Below are positions 9,705 to 19,574 of a stretch of 64,000 nucleotides of DNA, one piece after another. Source of the DNA: Protopterus annectens (lineage: Eukaryota > Chordata > Ceratodontiformes > Protopteridae). Location: contig NC_056745.1 in the NCBI RefSeq assembly GCF_019279795.1, positions 1,493,306,989 through 1,493,370,988 of the forward strand, written 5' to 3'. The translations under genes were made by a program, and so were the position numbers. Below the pieces are notes generated by a model, which was not told the DNA's origin, did not search any database, and saw only the letters and a program-made list of their open reading frames with translations. Every line of letters begins with the position of its first letter. The first letter of the stretch is position 1.

Positions 9705-12394
9705 TTATTTTGCTGTGCCTCTGTCGAGCAGTGACACTGAGGTAATCCCTGGGGTATATTGGTCAAGATTTCTCTTGAACAAGGCCAGCGAGGTGCTCTG
9801 CCTCACATATACCGGGATTTTATTCCACAGCATAGGGAGTCTTTGGGTGATGAATCTATCCCTCCAGCACGTCCTATTAATAGCCATGTCGAGGTTTAAG
9901 TCTCCCGCCCTTGTGGCTCTGACGGATCTAGATTTTTTGAGGTGAAGCATATTCATCAAATCTGGGTTTGACATGGCCTTGTATGTTAGGCAAAGGTCAC
10001 CTCTGAGCAAGCGGTAAGTGACTGAATAGAGCTGGAGTTCTTTCAGTCGGGCAGCATAGGACAGATGTTTGAGACCCTTTATCCTTTTGGTGAGGAACTT
10101 TTGTGGCCTCTCCAGCTGCTGCAAGTGTCGGGTCAGATACATTCTGAATGGGGCATTGTACTCAATCATTGGTCTGATGAGTGATGAGTATAGGGAGACT
10201 ATGACCTCCCTTGATCTAGATGAGAATCCCTTGATGATAAGGTGGGCAATGTAGAAGGTCTTCCTAACTACTTTAGCTACATGGGTGTCGAATGACAGAC
10301 TACTATCAACCTGGGTCCCCAGGTCCCTGATAACTTCTTCTGTGCTCAGTGGATTGCCACCTATTTGGTAGCTAGGGATAACCTTGTTTTTCCCGAAGGG
10401 TATGACTATGCATTTTTTTGGCATTTAACTTTAGGCCATGGCTCTGGCACCAGTTATCCGTTTCTGTGAGACCCTTCTGAAGGATATCTGTGTCAGATGT
10501 GTTTTCTACTATGGCGCCAGTTTGCAGTCATCTGCAAACTTTGTCAGCCATAACCCTCCTGTGTTTGCTTGTACTTGGAAAAGTAGATGCCAAACAAGAG
10601 TGGGCCCAGGACTGAGCCCTGTGGTACACCACTTGTGACAGGCTTTGAGTCTGACATGGCACCAGCAACTCTGACCCTGTGGGTTCTGTCACTCAGCCAG
10701 TTTGCAACCCATCTTGTGATGTATGGGTTAACATTTAAGCTGATGAGTTTTTCAATGATACCCGAGTGGGGTATTGTATCGAAGGCCTTCGCCAGATCGA
10801 GGTAGGCTGTATGGACTGCCTTTCCTCATCAATGGCTTTGGTGACTGTTTCAAAAAGTCAACCAAGTTTAGAAGGCATGATCTGCCTTTGACAAAGCCAA
10901 ACTGGGATGGATCCAAAGTCTGCAAATTCCTATGTCTTTATTTATGAGGTCCATTATGATCCTCTCCATGGCTTTGCAGATAAGGCTTGTCAAGCTAATG
11001 GGCCGGTAATTTCCAGGGTCGGTGGAGGCACCGCCTTTGTGAAGTGGGACCACAGTTGCAGTCGCCACTCCTGGGTATGTATCCAGAGGTAAGACTATGA
11101 TTAAACAGCTGTCCTAGCTGTGGGTTTAATTCCTCATTGAGTTCGTGGAGCACACAGCCGGGACACCATCAGGTCCCATGGATGCTGTGTTTTTGCTTTG
11201 GAGAGAGCAGTTCTCACTTGGGCGTTGGAGATGTTTGGGGGCTGCAATCGCTTGGTATAGATATCTCTCCTTTGGGGAGGGGAGTTTGCACTGAACCTGT
11301 CAGCCAGTATGTTGGCAATGTCTGTAGGATCAGTAATCTTCACATCATTTTGAACTAGTTCTGAGCATATCTGGGAGTTTCCTCCCAGGTTTCTAACATA
11401 GCTAAAGAAGGCCTTATGATTGTCTTTTGAGTCTTTAGCTATTTTTCTCTCAAAATTTGCTTTGGATGATTTTATGAGAGCTCTTAGTTTTTACTTATAG
11501 TGATCAAGGGTGTCTTACCTTTTAAGGATTTTGCTCTATCTTGTAGTAGCTTCCTCCTTTTGTTGTAGAGTTTGTTTATGGCTGGGGTCCACCAGACTGG
11601 ACGCTTGCCTTTGGTACAAAGAGTCTTTGTTTTGCTTGGGATTGCCTTATCCATGCAGTCCTGCAGGTGCTGGTAGAAGGCATTTGTAAGTGATTCAGCG
11701 GCTTGAGTACTGTTTTCCACGCTCAGGGGCCTTAAAGGAGACCACACTAGTCTTTAGAAGTGTGAAGTCAGCTTCGAGAAGTTCTTTACTGTGGTCTTTT
11801 TATTTCAGGTGGGGGTGGGATGAGGACCTCCAGCGAGATTAGTTTGTGATCTGATCTCACCAGTGAGGGTATACTTCCGGTGTTGAACATTGTGCTCCCA
11901 TGTTCGTGATGATGAGATCAAGTATGTTTTCTCCTCTTGTGGGGATGGTGACTAGTTGTTCCATGGCATTTGAGTTTATGAATTCCAGGAACTTTTGGGC
12001 TAGGGTGTTTGGGCTTGAGTAGTGTTCCCAGTCTATATTAGGGTAATTGAAGTCACCTAGTATGATGGTGTTTGGTGATACATTTATCCCTCTAGTGTTT
12101 TCAGGAAGGCCATGTGAGGTTCCTGAGTTTGTGAGGGTGGCCTGTAACATGCTACAATTTGCAGAGCAGTCTTGCCTATGGTTAATTGCACCTGGATGGT
12201 CTCCAATGCATCGTGCGTTGCCACCAGTCTTGAGGTGTGGGTGTCCTTGATGAATATGGATACCCCTCCTTTCTTGGTATTGTCCGGATTTTGGGGCGGA
12301 ACGCATGATAAGAGGTAAAACCTGATAGTGCTGGGGTGCTCTCAGGAGCCTTGAACCAGGTTTCTGTCACTGCACAGACATCGATGTTCTCCAT
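9705..12394 (-). pseudogene. CR1-2 ORF2 (APE endonuclease plus RT), multiply frameshifted
   Basis: Pieces in coding order are: 12394-12182 (MENIDVCAVTETWFKAPEST, the APE N-terminus); 12306-11857 (ILGDFNYPNIDWEHY and ILDLIITN, APE); 11747-11484 and 11343-11134 (linker); 11068-10868 (VVPLHKGGASTDPGNYRPIS, RT fingers); the catalytic FADD at 10527-10538; and 10424-9705 (thumb and C-terminus, ending WNKIPVYVRQSTSLALFKRNL). CR1 RTs usually read F-A-D-D here, so the box is intact. Each join needs a frame change or crosses a stop. The protein nicks target DNA and primes reverse transcription from the nick. Confidence 0.88.
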
Positions 12395-12478
12395 ACTGAG
12401 AAGGGCCTCGAGTGCATTTTGAGATTTAGACTTCTGGCATTGAGCAGCATTACCCTTAGTTTTTTCCTTTTTTGTGTT

Positions 12479-13465
12479 CTAGGGTGGTAGGTTTAGAATT
12501 TGAGCCTTGCCTAAAAAGGCACTATGGGGTGGCAAGAGCCTTTGCCAATGTCCGAATCCCAGGGTGACAGGTGCAAGCCGTCCCTTGAAGCAGCGTGGCT
12601 TGTCCAGCATGTCATCCCAGGCAGACAGACATTGGATCCCCTTTGAATGACACCAGAGTTTAAGCCAATTGTTAAAGCTGATCATCTTATCTCTGTATTG
12701 TGGCATCATTCTTGGTGAAGGTAGGATACTGCTCAAGGTCAGGGTCATACCTGCCTGGGCTACATAATCAGAGAGCTCCTCAATATCTCTTTTCATGTAG
12801 TCCAAGGAGGTACGTCTCAGGTCGTTTACACCAGCGTGGACAATGACTGAGTCGTATTTGTACCTGCTGTTGAGAGACCTGAGTGCTTGCGTTATGTGGC
12901 GGATTCTAGCGCCCGACAGGCAGCTTACTGTGACCTTCTCCTTACTCAGTCTGGTGAGCGGGACGTCAGTGTGTCTGACTATGGAGTCACCAATGACTAT
13001 TGTGTCTGGCATTGTGTTTGGCCTTAAGGGCTGTGACTGTTTGACACTCTGACTGTGAGGTCTATGTGTTGCAGGTGTTGTGTTCTGAGGTGGTGGTTGT
13101 TTGGGTGTCTGCTTTGGTGGCCTCTGCTGTTTTGGTAGATTTTTGATCAGAGCCGGCGAGTATGTCTTTGTGTGTTTATGTGTATGATTTGAGGTTGTGA
13201 TGGTACTATGTGAGACTGGGTCTATAGTGTGTGTGGTAACCTTCTCCTCCTGACTGGTCTTGCCAGTCCTATGTTGAGAGAGCTCAGCCTCCAGTTTGGC
13301 CGTATAGTTGCATCTCTCGCATGTATTTGTGTTTTGTGGGAGGAGGAGAGGGTTGTCTGTGTACATGAGGCAATTGTAACATTGACTCAATATTCCCAGG
13401 TTCACCAGCTGAGCAGGAGAGGACACTAGCAACTGATCCCTCGACATGCTAGAAGGACTAGACAA
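12479..13465 (-). CDS. CR1-2 ORF1 with SGNH/GDSL esterase domain
   Basis: The 328-residue frame starts MSSPSSMSRDQLLVSSP. Residues 30-60 hold four cysteines (QCYNCLMY and CERCNY), a possible zinc-binding pair. A Pro/Thr/Lys-rich linker leads to the esterase from about residue 150: TIVIGDSIVRH (block I, catalytic Ser), then VIVHAGVNDLRR (block III, G-x-N-D). Esterase domains are known in CR1 ORF1 proteins. The final D-x-x-H block, present in frame in CR1-1 as RDGLHRSPW, here lies in another frame near 12560-12590, with the main frame returning as HWQRLLPPHSAFL. Two compensating indels have thus removed the catalytic Asp/His. The stop precedes ORF2 by about 85 nt. Confidence 0.85.
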   Translation of the reverse strand: MSSPSSMSRDQLLVSSPAQLVNLGILSQCYNCLMYTDNPLLLPQNTNTCERCNYTAKLEAELSQHRTGKTSQEEKVTTHTIDPVSHSTITTSNHTHKHTKTYSPALIKNLPKQQRPPKQTPKQPPPQNTTPATHRPHSQSVKQSQPLRPNTMPDTIVIGDSIVRHTDVPLTRLSKEKVTVSCLSGARIRHITQALRSLNSRYKYDSVIVHAGVNDLRRTSLDYMKRDIEELSDYVAQAGMTLTLSSILPSPRMMPQYRDKMISFNNWLKLWCHSKGIQCLSAWDDMLDKPRCFKGRLAPVTLGFGHWQRLLPPHSAFLGKAQILNLPP

Positions 13466-13689
13466 AAAAACTTTAAAAGAGATTCTGGGGGACGTGGGTG
13501 ACCGAGAAATGGGGGTTTGCCTTTTTGAGGTGCTATCTATAAGAGTGCCGTATCAAGGTAATAAGTACTGTAGGAGCAAGTGCTAGGTTTAACAGATAGA
13601 GAAAAGTCTACTTGGAGTCAAGTAGAGATGATCTTTTTAGGTATTAGAGAAAGTGCTAGTAACAGGGATGCTTAAAGGTAAGATTGAAA

Positions 13690-14061
13690 AGACATTATTT
13701 GGACAGAACAAAGCCTTTCAGAAAATCAGAACAGCTCTTTGTGCCCCATGCTATAGGAGCTCAAGGGAAGCCAATTTCCAAACAGACAATTTCAAAATGG
13801 ATAGCCCACTGCATACGCTTTTGTTACTCTCTTCATGGTAAAACTGTACCTGCAGGCATCAGATCTCACTGCACAAGGGCCACAGCTACCTCTGCAGCCT
13901 TCCTCAGAGGAGTCCCTACCAAAGATATTTTGGAAGCAGCCACTTGGAGTTCTGTGCATACCTTCTCCAAGCACTACCACCTACCATTATACTCCAAAAC
14001 TAGAGCAGGCTTTGCCACTGCAGTCTTGCAGGGCATCCTGGCTCCTCCTAGTTCCAGCTAG
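13690..14061 (+). pseudogene. DIRS-2 tyrosine recombinase, C-terminal part
   Basis: The rest of the gene after the CR1-2 insertion reads LDRTKPFRKSEQLFV, then KQTISKWIAHCIRF. The catalytic block follows: IRSHCTRATATSAAFLRG (H-x-x-R), ILEAATWSSVHTFSKHYH with the conserved His and the nucleophilic Tyr. The frame ends LQGILAPPSSS and stops at 14061. The key C-terminal catalytic residues are all present, so this domain was lost through the CR1 insertion and the upstream frameshift and not through active-site mutation. Confidence 0.87.
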
Positions 14062-14095
14062 TGCCTACCACCCCTTTCTTAGCTTTGGGATTCTA

Positions 14096-14192
14096 CCCAT
14101 CTGTTATGACTGCAGCTGTATGCACGATGAACACAGTACAGTTTTGTACCTACCATAAATGTAGATGTTCGAGTGCTAATACAGCTGCAGTC
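14096..14192 (+). repeat. DIRS-2 internal complementary region
   Basis: The first part, 14096-14133, is the reverse complement of the element's left end (4909-4946). The second part, 14134-14192, is the reverse complement of the right end (about 14529-14586). The region therefore joins copies of both termini head to head. In the DIRS replication model it serves as template for making the circular DNA. Confidence 0.92.
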
Positions 14193-14374
14193 CAGGTTTC
14201 CCTCCCTCCTTCCCCTCTTGGAACAGGCCTTTTGGCTAACACCTCCTCATACAACCTGATTGGGGTATTCTTTTATGGTGTATTTGCTTGCATCTACTGT
14301 ATTTTTATTTTATGGCATTGCTTTATTACACAAATGTATGTATTGCCTTCCTTCTGGGGGCACCTGACATCTAG

Positions 14375-14543
14375 GGCAAGAAAAACTGAAGAAAATGGCA
14401 TTGGCTGGTTCTTTTATACCCCTGTCGCACTGACGTCAGGGAAGAAGCGACGACAACTGACGCCAGACCTAGACTTTGGAATTCGGCTGACCGAGGACCC
14501 GCCTGACGGCAGGAGAACCCATCTGTTATGACTGCAGCTGTAT
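14375..14543 (-). repeat. DIRS-2 right inverted terminal repeat
   Basis: It is the reverse complement of 4921-5089 with few differences, including the CRE at 14431-14438 and the TATA at 14411-14418 in reverse orientation. Confidence 0.9.
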
Positions 14544-14589
14544 TAGCACTCGAACATGTACATTTATGGTAGGTACAAAACTGTACTTT

Positions 14590-15243
14590 TGCAGTCATCT
14601 GCAAACTTTGTTAGCCAGAGTCCCTGAGTGTTGGTCTGTTCAGAGAAGTAGATGGCAAACAAGAGTGGTCCCAGGACTGAACTCTGAGGTACTCCACTTG
14701 TCTGGAGCTGGATTTGGAGTCTGCTACTTTTACAGTGGGGGTTCTATCATAAAGCCATTTAGCAACCCAATGAGTGATGTAGGGATTATTGCCCAGCTTA
14801 GTAAGTTTATCAATGATTCCAGAGTGGGGATGGTGTCAAAGGCCTTGGCAAGGTCTAGATAGGCTGTGTGGACCACCTTACCCTTGTCCATGGCTCTAGA
14901 GACTGATTCGAAGAAGTCAATCAGGTTCAGGAGACAAGATCGGCCCTTCACAAACCCAAACTGGGTGGGGTCCAGTGTTTTAAGGTTGCCAATGTCTTTG
15001 TTTTGTAAGTTCCATGATAATACACTTCATGGCCTTGCAGATAAGGCTCGTCAGACTGATAGGACCGTAGTTTCCAGGATCCAAGGTGGATCCCCCCTTG
15101 TGGAGTGGGATAACTGTAGCTCTGCACCACTCGGTGGGCACGAAACCTGAGGTGAGGCTATGATTAAACATGACACTTAGTTGAGGTGCCAGTTCATATT
15201 GTAGTTCATGTAGTACACAGCCCGGGATGTCATCTGGTCCCAT
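14590..15243 (-). pseudogene. CR1-1 ORF2, RT domain
   Basis: Minus-strand frames give PDDIPGCVLHELQYELAPQL, WCRATVIPLHKGGSTLDPGN (fingers), and, after a frame change, RSCLLNLIDFFE and HTAYLDLAKAFDTIP with the first catalytic Asp. The order and spacing match CR1-2 11200-10540. The catalytic FADD lies at the 14590s end, next to the DIRS-2 insertion. Frameshifts near 14970 and the DIRS insertion destroy the gene. Confidence 0.88.
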
Positions 15244-15379
15244 GGATGCTGTTTTCTTAGCTTTGGAGAGTGCATTTTTTACCTGTGTGGCCTTTATTAC
15301 CGGAATTTGGCAATCTTCCGGTATTGAGATGGGCCATTTAGGGGGTGAGAGGGGGGTGAAGTTGGCACTGAATCAATTT

Positions 15380-15390
15380 GCCAGGATATT
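15380..15390. repeat. Target-site duplication of PLE-1, left copy
   Basis: GCCAGGATATT occurs here and again exactly at 19948-19958, bracketing PLE-1. Both flanks are CR1-1 sequence that would be continuous without the insert. Confidence 0.95.
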
Positions 15391-15763
15391 ATATATTATT
15401 ATATTTATATTTTTATTTCTTTAACAAAATTTGTACTGTTTCCATTTAAGGTCAGTAATTTACCTAGCAACTTCACAATTAATCAATTAAGTTATTAAGA
15501 TCACATGATCAACTTTCAAGAGTATAAAAGACTTGGAACTGTTTGTGTTAATGAACTTGATAAAGCCTGGTACAACCAGGCGAAAGCGTTTGTTTTGAGC
15601 TTGTCTTTTTGTCCAAATAAAGGATTTATCATACTAACTGGGTTGCTTATTGAAGATTGCATCTGCTTTTTCTATTGTTCCAGTTGGGATTTACTTCTGC
15701 TACTTGTGACATTACAGTTGAAAGCTGAGCAACGCTGGTATTTGCTTGTGGAGTTTTCCTGTT
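15391..15763 (+). repeat. PLE-1 left pseudo-LTR
   Basis: It matches 19575-19947 base for base except for a handful of substitutions (for example near 15437, 15475, 15509 and 15694). It contains a hammerhead-like fold at 15557-15588. Confidence 0.95.
15557..15588 (+). ncRNA. Hammerhead-like RNA fold in the PLE-1 left LTR
   Basis: TTGATAAA is followed by a perfect 6-bp stem, GCCTGG (15565-15570) with CCAGGC (15576-15581), and then GAAAGCG. The layout matches the CUGANGA / stem II / GAAA core of hammerhead ribozymes, known from Penelope-like elements, but the first box reads UUGAUAA, with changes at core positions. It may be a degenerate or noncatalytic form. Confidence 0.5.
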
Positions 15764-15807
15764 ACTGGTTTGTGTTTCTTTTACTTTTTGAGTGCGTATT
15801 TTTCTCC

Positions 15808-16878
15808 ATGGCAGAAGACCCAGCTAGCTCTGACTTTTTGGACACTCCTTTACTTCTTAGAAATGAGCAAGATGAAGCTCCGGTTACAAGAAAAGAATTA
15901 AATCAACTGTTAACCATGCTTACGCAAATGAACAGTTTACTTACTGCAACCAAGCCTGATTGTTCCTATTCGTTACCTGGCAACCAGCATCAGGGACTGG
16001 CTAAGGAACTAACTACAACGCGATTGCAGGAGCCGAATGGCGTGGATTTTGTCACTTCTCCGAATAACTTGGTCAGGCTTAATACTCAGGACCAACAAAA
16101 TGGTTACCAGCAAAGAAGCACTACTTCCAGCAGCACAAGAAACAAGGATTTTAACTTTCAGGCATGGACTGAGCAGCAATACACTTTCAAACAAGGTACT
16201 GTAAATAAGCATTTTGAACAAATGGATACAGACTTTGAATCTTTAAACAACAAGCTTTATGCATACAAGAATTCTCAGTTGGAAATTAATTACTTAAAGG
16301 AATGCATTAGGGTGCAACGGGTGCCTAAAGGTCTCCGTTGCTTTAAGTTCTCTAACAGTGCCACTGTTGGCTCAACACTGCATTCACAGCTTTTGGAACT
16401 TTTTGACAAGACAGGTCTCGAGATGTTGAACCTTATGGTTCAGGACTATCAGAAAAAAGCTAATGCAATTTTGAATGAACTTACTGCATTAAATGACAGC
16501 ATTGTTAAACACAAGAATTTTTTAAGTTTTAAAAAGAAGTATGATGATGGTTTTATAGAGGTAGACCAGCATTGTTTAAAAGTCATAGATCGTAAAACCA
16601 GGAAATTAGAAAGGGACCTTTTAGAATACAAAGAGGGTAGAGCATATCCTTTACCTGGTAGAAATAGATACAATTTCATAGAGAAGCAAAGGAATAATTT
16701 TGAGAACACTAATCAGGAGGAAGCCAGTACACCAACAGCTGAGCCCCCAAGAAGGAGTGAGCGCCTTGCGCAAAAAGATAGTGCCAATCAATTCCAGGTT
16801 TTTCAATACCCCCAGGGCAGACCGATGGGGAGGAATCATTCACATCACCAGGAGAACTGGAACATGGGGCGCAGGTAG
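15808..16878 (+). CDS. PLE-1 ORF1, coiled-coil protein of unknown role
   Basis: I choose ATG 15808 (context TCCATGG) because the frame upstream runs through the LTR and looks noncoding (hydrophobic, Cys-rich). The product has 356 residues. It starts MAEDPASSDFLDTPLLLRNE, has a Gln/Leu-rich helix around residues 30-50, and a long polar region. Residues 145-290 are rich in charged and Leu residues (LNNKLYAYKNSQLEINYLKE, later RKLERDLLEYKE), likely coiled coil. The C-terminus is basic and His/Arg-rich. The TAG at 16876-16878 is followed two bases later by the ATG of the RT ORF. A nucleic-acid-binding, Gag-like role is only a guess. No standard domain is recognised. Confidence 0.65.
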   Translation: MAEDPASSDFLDTPLLLRNEQDEAPVTRKELNQLLTMLTQMNSLLTATKPDCSYSLPGNQHQGLAKELTTTRLQEPNGVDFVTSPNNLVRLNTQDQQNGYQQRSTTSSSTRNKDFNFQAWTEQQYTFKQGTVNKHFEQMDTDFESLNNKLYAYKNSQLEINYLKECIRVQRVPKGLRCFKFSNSATVGSTLHSQLLELFDKTGLEMLNLMVQDYQKKANAILNELTALNDSIVKHKNFLSFKKKYDDGFIEVDQHCLKVIDRKTRKLERDLLEYKEGRAYPLPGRNRYNFIEKQRNNFENTNQEEASTPTAEPPRRSERLAQKDSANQFQVFQYPQGRPMGRNHSHHQENWNMGRR

Positions 16879-16880
16879 AT

Positions 16881-18853
16881 ATGGACAGTTCTTACCATAC
16901 AGAAGGCTCAGGTGAACTAGATTTAAATTTAAGCACAGAAGGTTGTCATGTAGTTACTAAGGACAACTTTAAGATTTACAATTTCACTGATGTCACAATT
17001 ACCCCAGAATTTTTTGAGCTGTTCACCAAAGGACTTCAGTATGTTCCATCTCGTCCCATGAATCTTTCCAAGTTGTTAGTGGAGTTTAAACTGTTTATTA
17101 GGAACTTAAACCTTGCTGTTCATTTTAAAGGTCAAGAACGAATAGATCACACTATTAGCCGATGGAGTACGTTTAACCCCCCCACGCACCCTAATCTCAA
17201 AGTCTTTGAAGACCTAGTGGAAAAGGCTTTAAGAGAAAACCAAAATTTGTATTATAAGCAAGTACCTTGTAATTTTGATTTTCATTTACACCAACTGATA
17301 GAATACTTAAACAACGAGGACATTAGGGTGATGAAACCTGACAAAGGGGAGGGGTAGTCCTCATGTATAATGTAGAATATGAAATGCATATTCACAACAT
17401 TTTACAGGACATCGACACCTACGAACTAATTTCGAGAAATGAATTAAATATTGCATTTTCTAAAATCCATTACATGTTAAAAGACTACCTCAACCAAGGG
17501 GGTATTAGTGAAAAGTTATATAACTATCTCTCGGTCCCCAAACCGAAAATTCCGGTTATTTTCGGAATACCTAAGGTACACAAGGGTCTGGTACCCCTGA
17601 GGTTTAGACCAATAGTAGCAGGTGCAGGCAGCATTACTGAGCCCTTAGGGATTTTTGTAGATCATAACCTTAAGCAACTTCTCTCCACTTTCACACATAT
17701 TTGCAGAGATTCCTGGGAATTTATTGGTAGCATCACTCCAAGTCTTTTTGAACCAAATCTTTTAATGGTTGCTATAGATGTTATTGAACTGTTTCCTAGC
17801 ATTCTGCATAATATAGGTTTGGACTGGTTTAATGAAATTCTGGCCAGTGAATCAAACCTTAGTAACAGCTTGATCAATCTTATAGTTGAATTCATGGAAA
17901 CGGTTTTGTTAAACAATTTCATTTATTTTAACGGTGAGATCTTTAAACAGAAGAAGGGGGTGGCCATGGGCGCATCATGCGCATCTTCATATGCCAACAT
18001 TGTGCTTTACAGATGGGAAAAGACATTCATTCATTCTTCGGAATGGAAGGAATACATATTGTTTTACAAACGTTACCTTGATGACATCTGTATTTTATGG
18101 AAAGGTAACAAGGAAAGTTTTATGGACTTTTTCCGTTATATAAATTCAACCACCGAATTTTTAGCCTTTACCTATGAAATCAGTGATTCTTCACTGCATT
18201 ACTTAGATATCCTTCTTAGTAAGGACATAGAGGCTGGGCGATTTCACACACGAATTTACAGAAAGAGCACTTATTCCAACACTTTCCTACACTATAATAG
18301 TTGGCATCCTCATTACACTAAAAAAGGAATCGTAAAGGGGCAACTGATATGCGCCTCAAGGATGTCTAGCACCTTGGAACTCTTCCTGGAAGAGGTTGAC
18401 ACCTTGGAGGCACTGTTTTTACAGAGAGGGTACCCACTTAATCTTATTAAATCTTTAGCATCAGAAATACTTACTAAAAGGGAATCATTGTACCCACCAC
18501 TTCTAGGAAAAGGGTTGCCCTCACCTTCTTCCTCTGTAGATCAACAACATTTAAAAAACAACTTTGTTTATACTTACAATAAGGATTCAGGCTTGGTGGA
18601 AAATACCATTCTTACGTACTGGCCCATTTTAGCTTTATATAACGACATTAACCAATACCTACCAGATAGGGTAGGCTTCACTAGGAAAAGAGACATTAAT
18701 TTAAAGGGCATGTTTGAGCACAAAACAAACAACATGAGTTCCAGAAGCGCAGGCTATGACCCACGAAGAATGGTACTTATAAATGTGGGGCTTGTAATCA
18801 ATGCGCCTACATTCTGGGAGAGGAATGCTTTTATTTGCCTTCCAGAAAGTTGA
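16881..18853 (+). pseudogene. PLE-1 reverse transcriptase, one frameshift
   Basis: The N-terminal frame, 16881-17357, has LFTKGLQYVPSRPMN and ends RVMKPDKGEG. The rest, 17363-18853, is one frame. The break lies in the G-rich DKGGG box near 17340-17355, where one G appears to be missing. Penelope RT motifs follow: PVIFGIPKVHK, LRFRPIVAGAGSITEP, LMVAIDVIELFPSI (first Asp), KKGVAMGASCASSYANI and YLDD at 18074-18085. The tail holds SLHYLDILLSKD and RIYRKSTYSNTFLHYNSWHP, typical of the family. The frame leaves the coding register near 18770, before the endonuclease. The enzyme primes reverse transcription on cut target DNA. Confidence 0.92.
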
Positions 18854-19230
18854 AACTGGGTTCCTATGGCAGATATACTTGTTCAACCAAGGGAGTGGTT
18901 TATTTAGGCGTATGTGTGACATGTTCTAGTTTCTATGTAGGAAAGACCGAGAGGATGCTCAAAAGGAGGATTTATGAGCATCTCTATGACATAGAGAAGA
19001 AAAGAGACACCAATGCCTTTTACAAACATTCTTTGAGTTGCACAAACATGCAATTAAAGTTTTTTGTACTTGAGCAGGTTCCCCATGACCCTAGAGGTGG
19101 AGATTGGGAAACCCGGCTTGAAAACAGAGAGCTTATTTGGCAACTGAAGGTAAATGTAACCAATCCCCCAGGTTTAAATGATACTATCAGTCTCATTAGT
19201 GTTTTAAAAATCAACAGAGACAAGTTATAA
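18770..19230 (+). CDS. PLE-1 GIY-YIG endonuclease domain
   Basis: In the frame of 18835-19230, extended upstream to about 18770, there is first a Cys cluster (KCGACNQC near 18780), part of the CCHH zinc finger that precedes the nuclease in Penelope elements. Then comes GVVYLGVCVTCSSFYVGKTE, the GIY-YIG motif pair, followed by RRIYEHLYDIEKK with the catalytic Arg. A later LENRELIWQLK segment supplies the conserved Glu. The protein nicks target DNA. It is fused to RT in intact elements; a frameshift near 18770 breaks the fusion here. Confidence 0.9.
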
Positions 19231-19574
19231 TACAGTAGCACGGACATGCATAAAAGTCACACTGGTTAACATTACCCCCACTGTCAAAAGAATTGTATGG
19301 ACATACTGAACAATTATTCTCCACAGTGTTCACAATTCAGGATAGACTTTGGTCAACCTCATTAAAATTGAAGTTCTGCATTTCTTCAGCAGGAAGACAG
19401 CAGTTCTATTCAACAGCTGTCAGTGCATTGTAAGGGTTTAATAAATTCTATCTTCTTTTTTAACAAACACATTTTTATGAATTTTTGCAATGCTTGCAAT
19501 GGTTTTAAACATATATATATATATATATTTTACGCTTTATTTTTAGGATGGATTTTATTCTTAGGCTGAACATT
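19231..19574 (+). other. PLE-1 3' untranslated region
   Basis: No further ORF is seen between the endonuclease stop and the right LTR. A short (TA)n run lies at 19511-19528. Confidence 0.7.

Larger units (their letters stand above)
9592..13683 (-). mobile_element. CR1-2 inserted in the DIRS-2 recombinase gene
   Basis: The 3' tail has three AGGTTCAT units on the plus strand at 9592-9618. ORF2 and ORF1 follow on the minus strand up to 13465, then a short 5' region. The DIRS coding sequence is continuous across the insertion (HRQLHYY before, LDRTKP after). A CATTATT-like repeat at both junctions is a likely short target duplication. The copy is close to full length but carries many frameshifts in ORF2. 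Confidence 0.92.
4909..14586 (+). mobile_element. DIRS-2, nearly complete DIRS retrotransposon
   Basis: Parts in order are: left end 4909; terminal inverted repeat 4921-5089; gag; RT; RNase H; tyrosine recombinase; internal complementary region 14096-14192; right inverted repeat 14375-14543; right end near 14586. The end-to-end distance is 9.7 kb, of which 4.1 kb is an inserted CR1. DIRS elements integrate through a recombinase and usually make no target duplication, and I see none. The insertion site lies in CR1-1, next to the sequence coding for its RT catalytic box. Gag and pol carry several frameshifts, so this copy is not expected to be active. Confidence 0.93.
14587..15390 (-). mobile_element. 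CR1-1, segment 2
   Basis: The segment resumes CR1-1 immediately beyond DIRS-2 with TTTGCAGTCATCTGCAAAC, matching 10521-10540 of CR1-2 (the FADD codons). It runs to the PLE-1 target duplication at 15380-15390 and aligns with CR1-2 10525-11310. Confidence 0.92.

Noticed and set aside
15505-15807. N-terminal extension of PLE-1 ORF1 into the LTR
   Set aside because: The same LTR sequence at 19689 gives a similar open stretch with no partner gene; the Met at 15808 is a better start.
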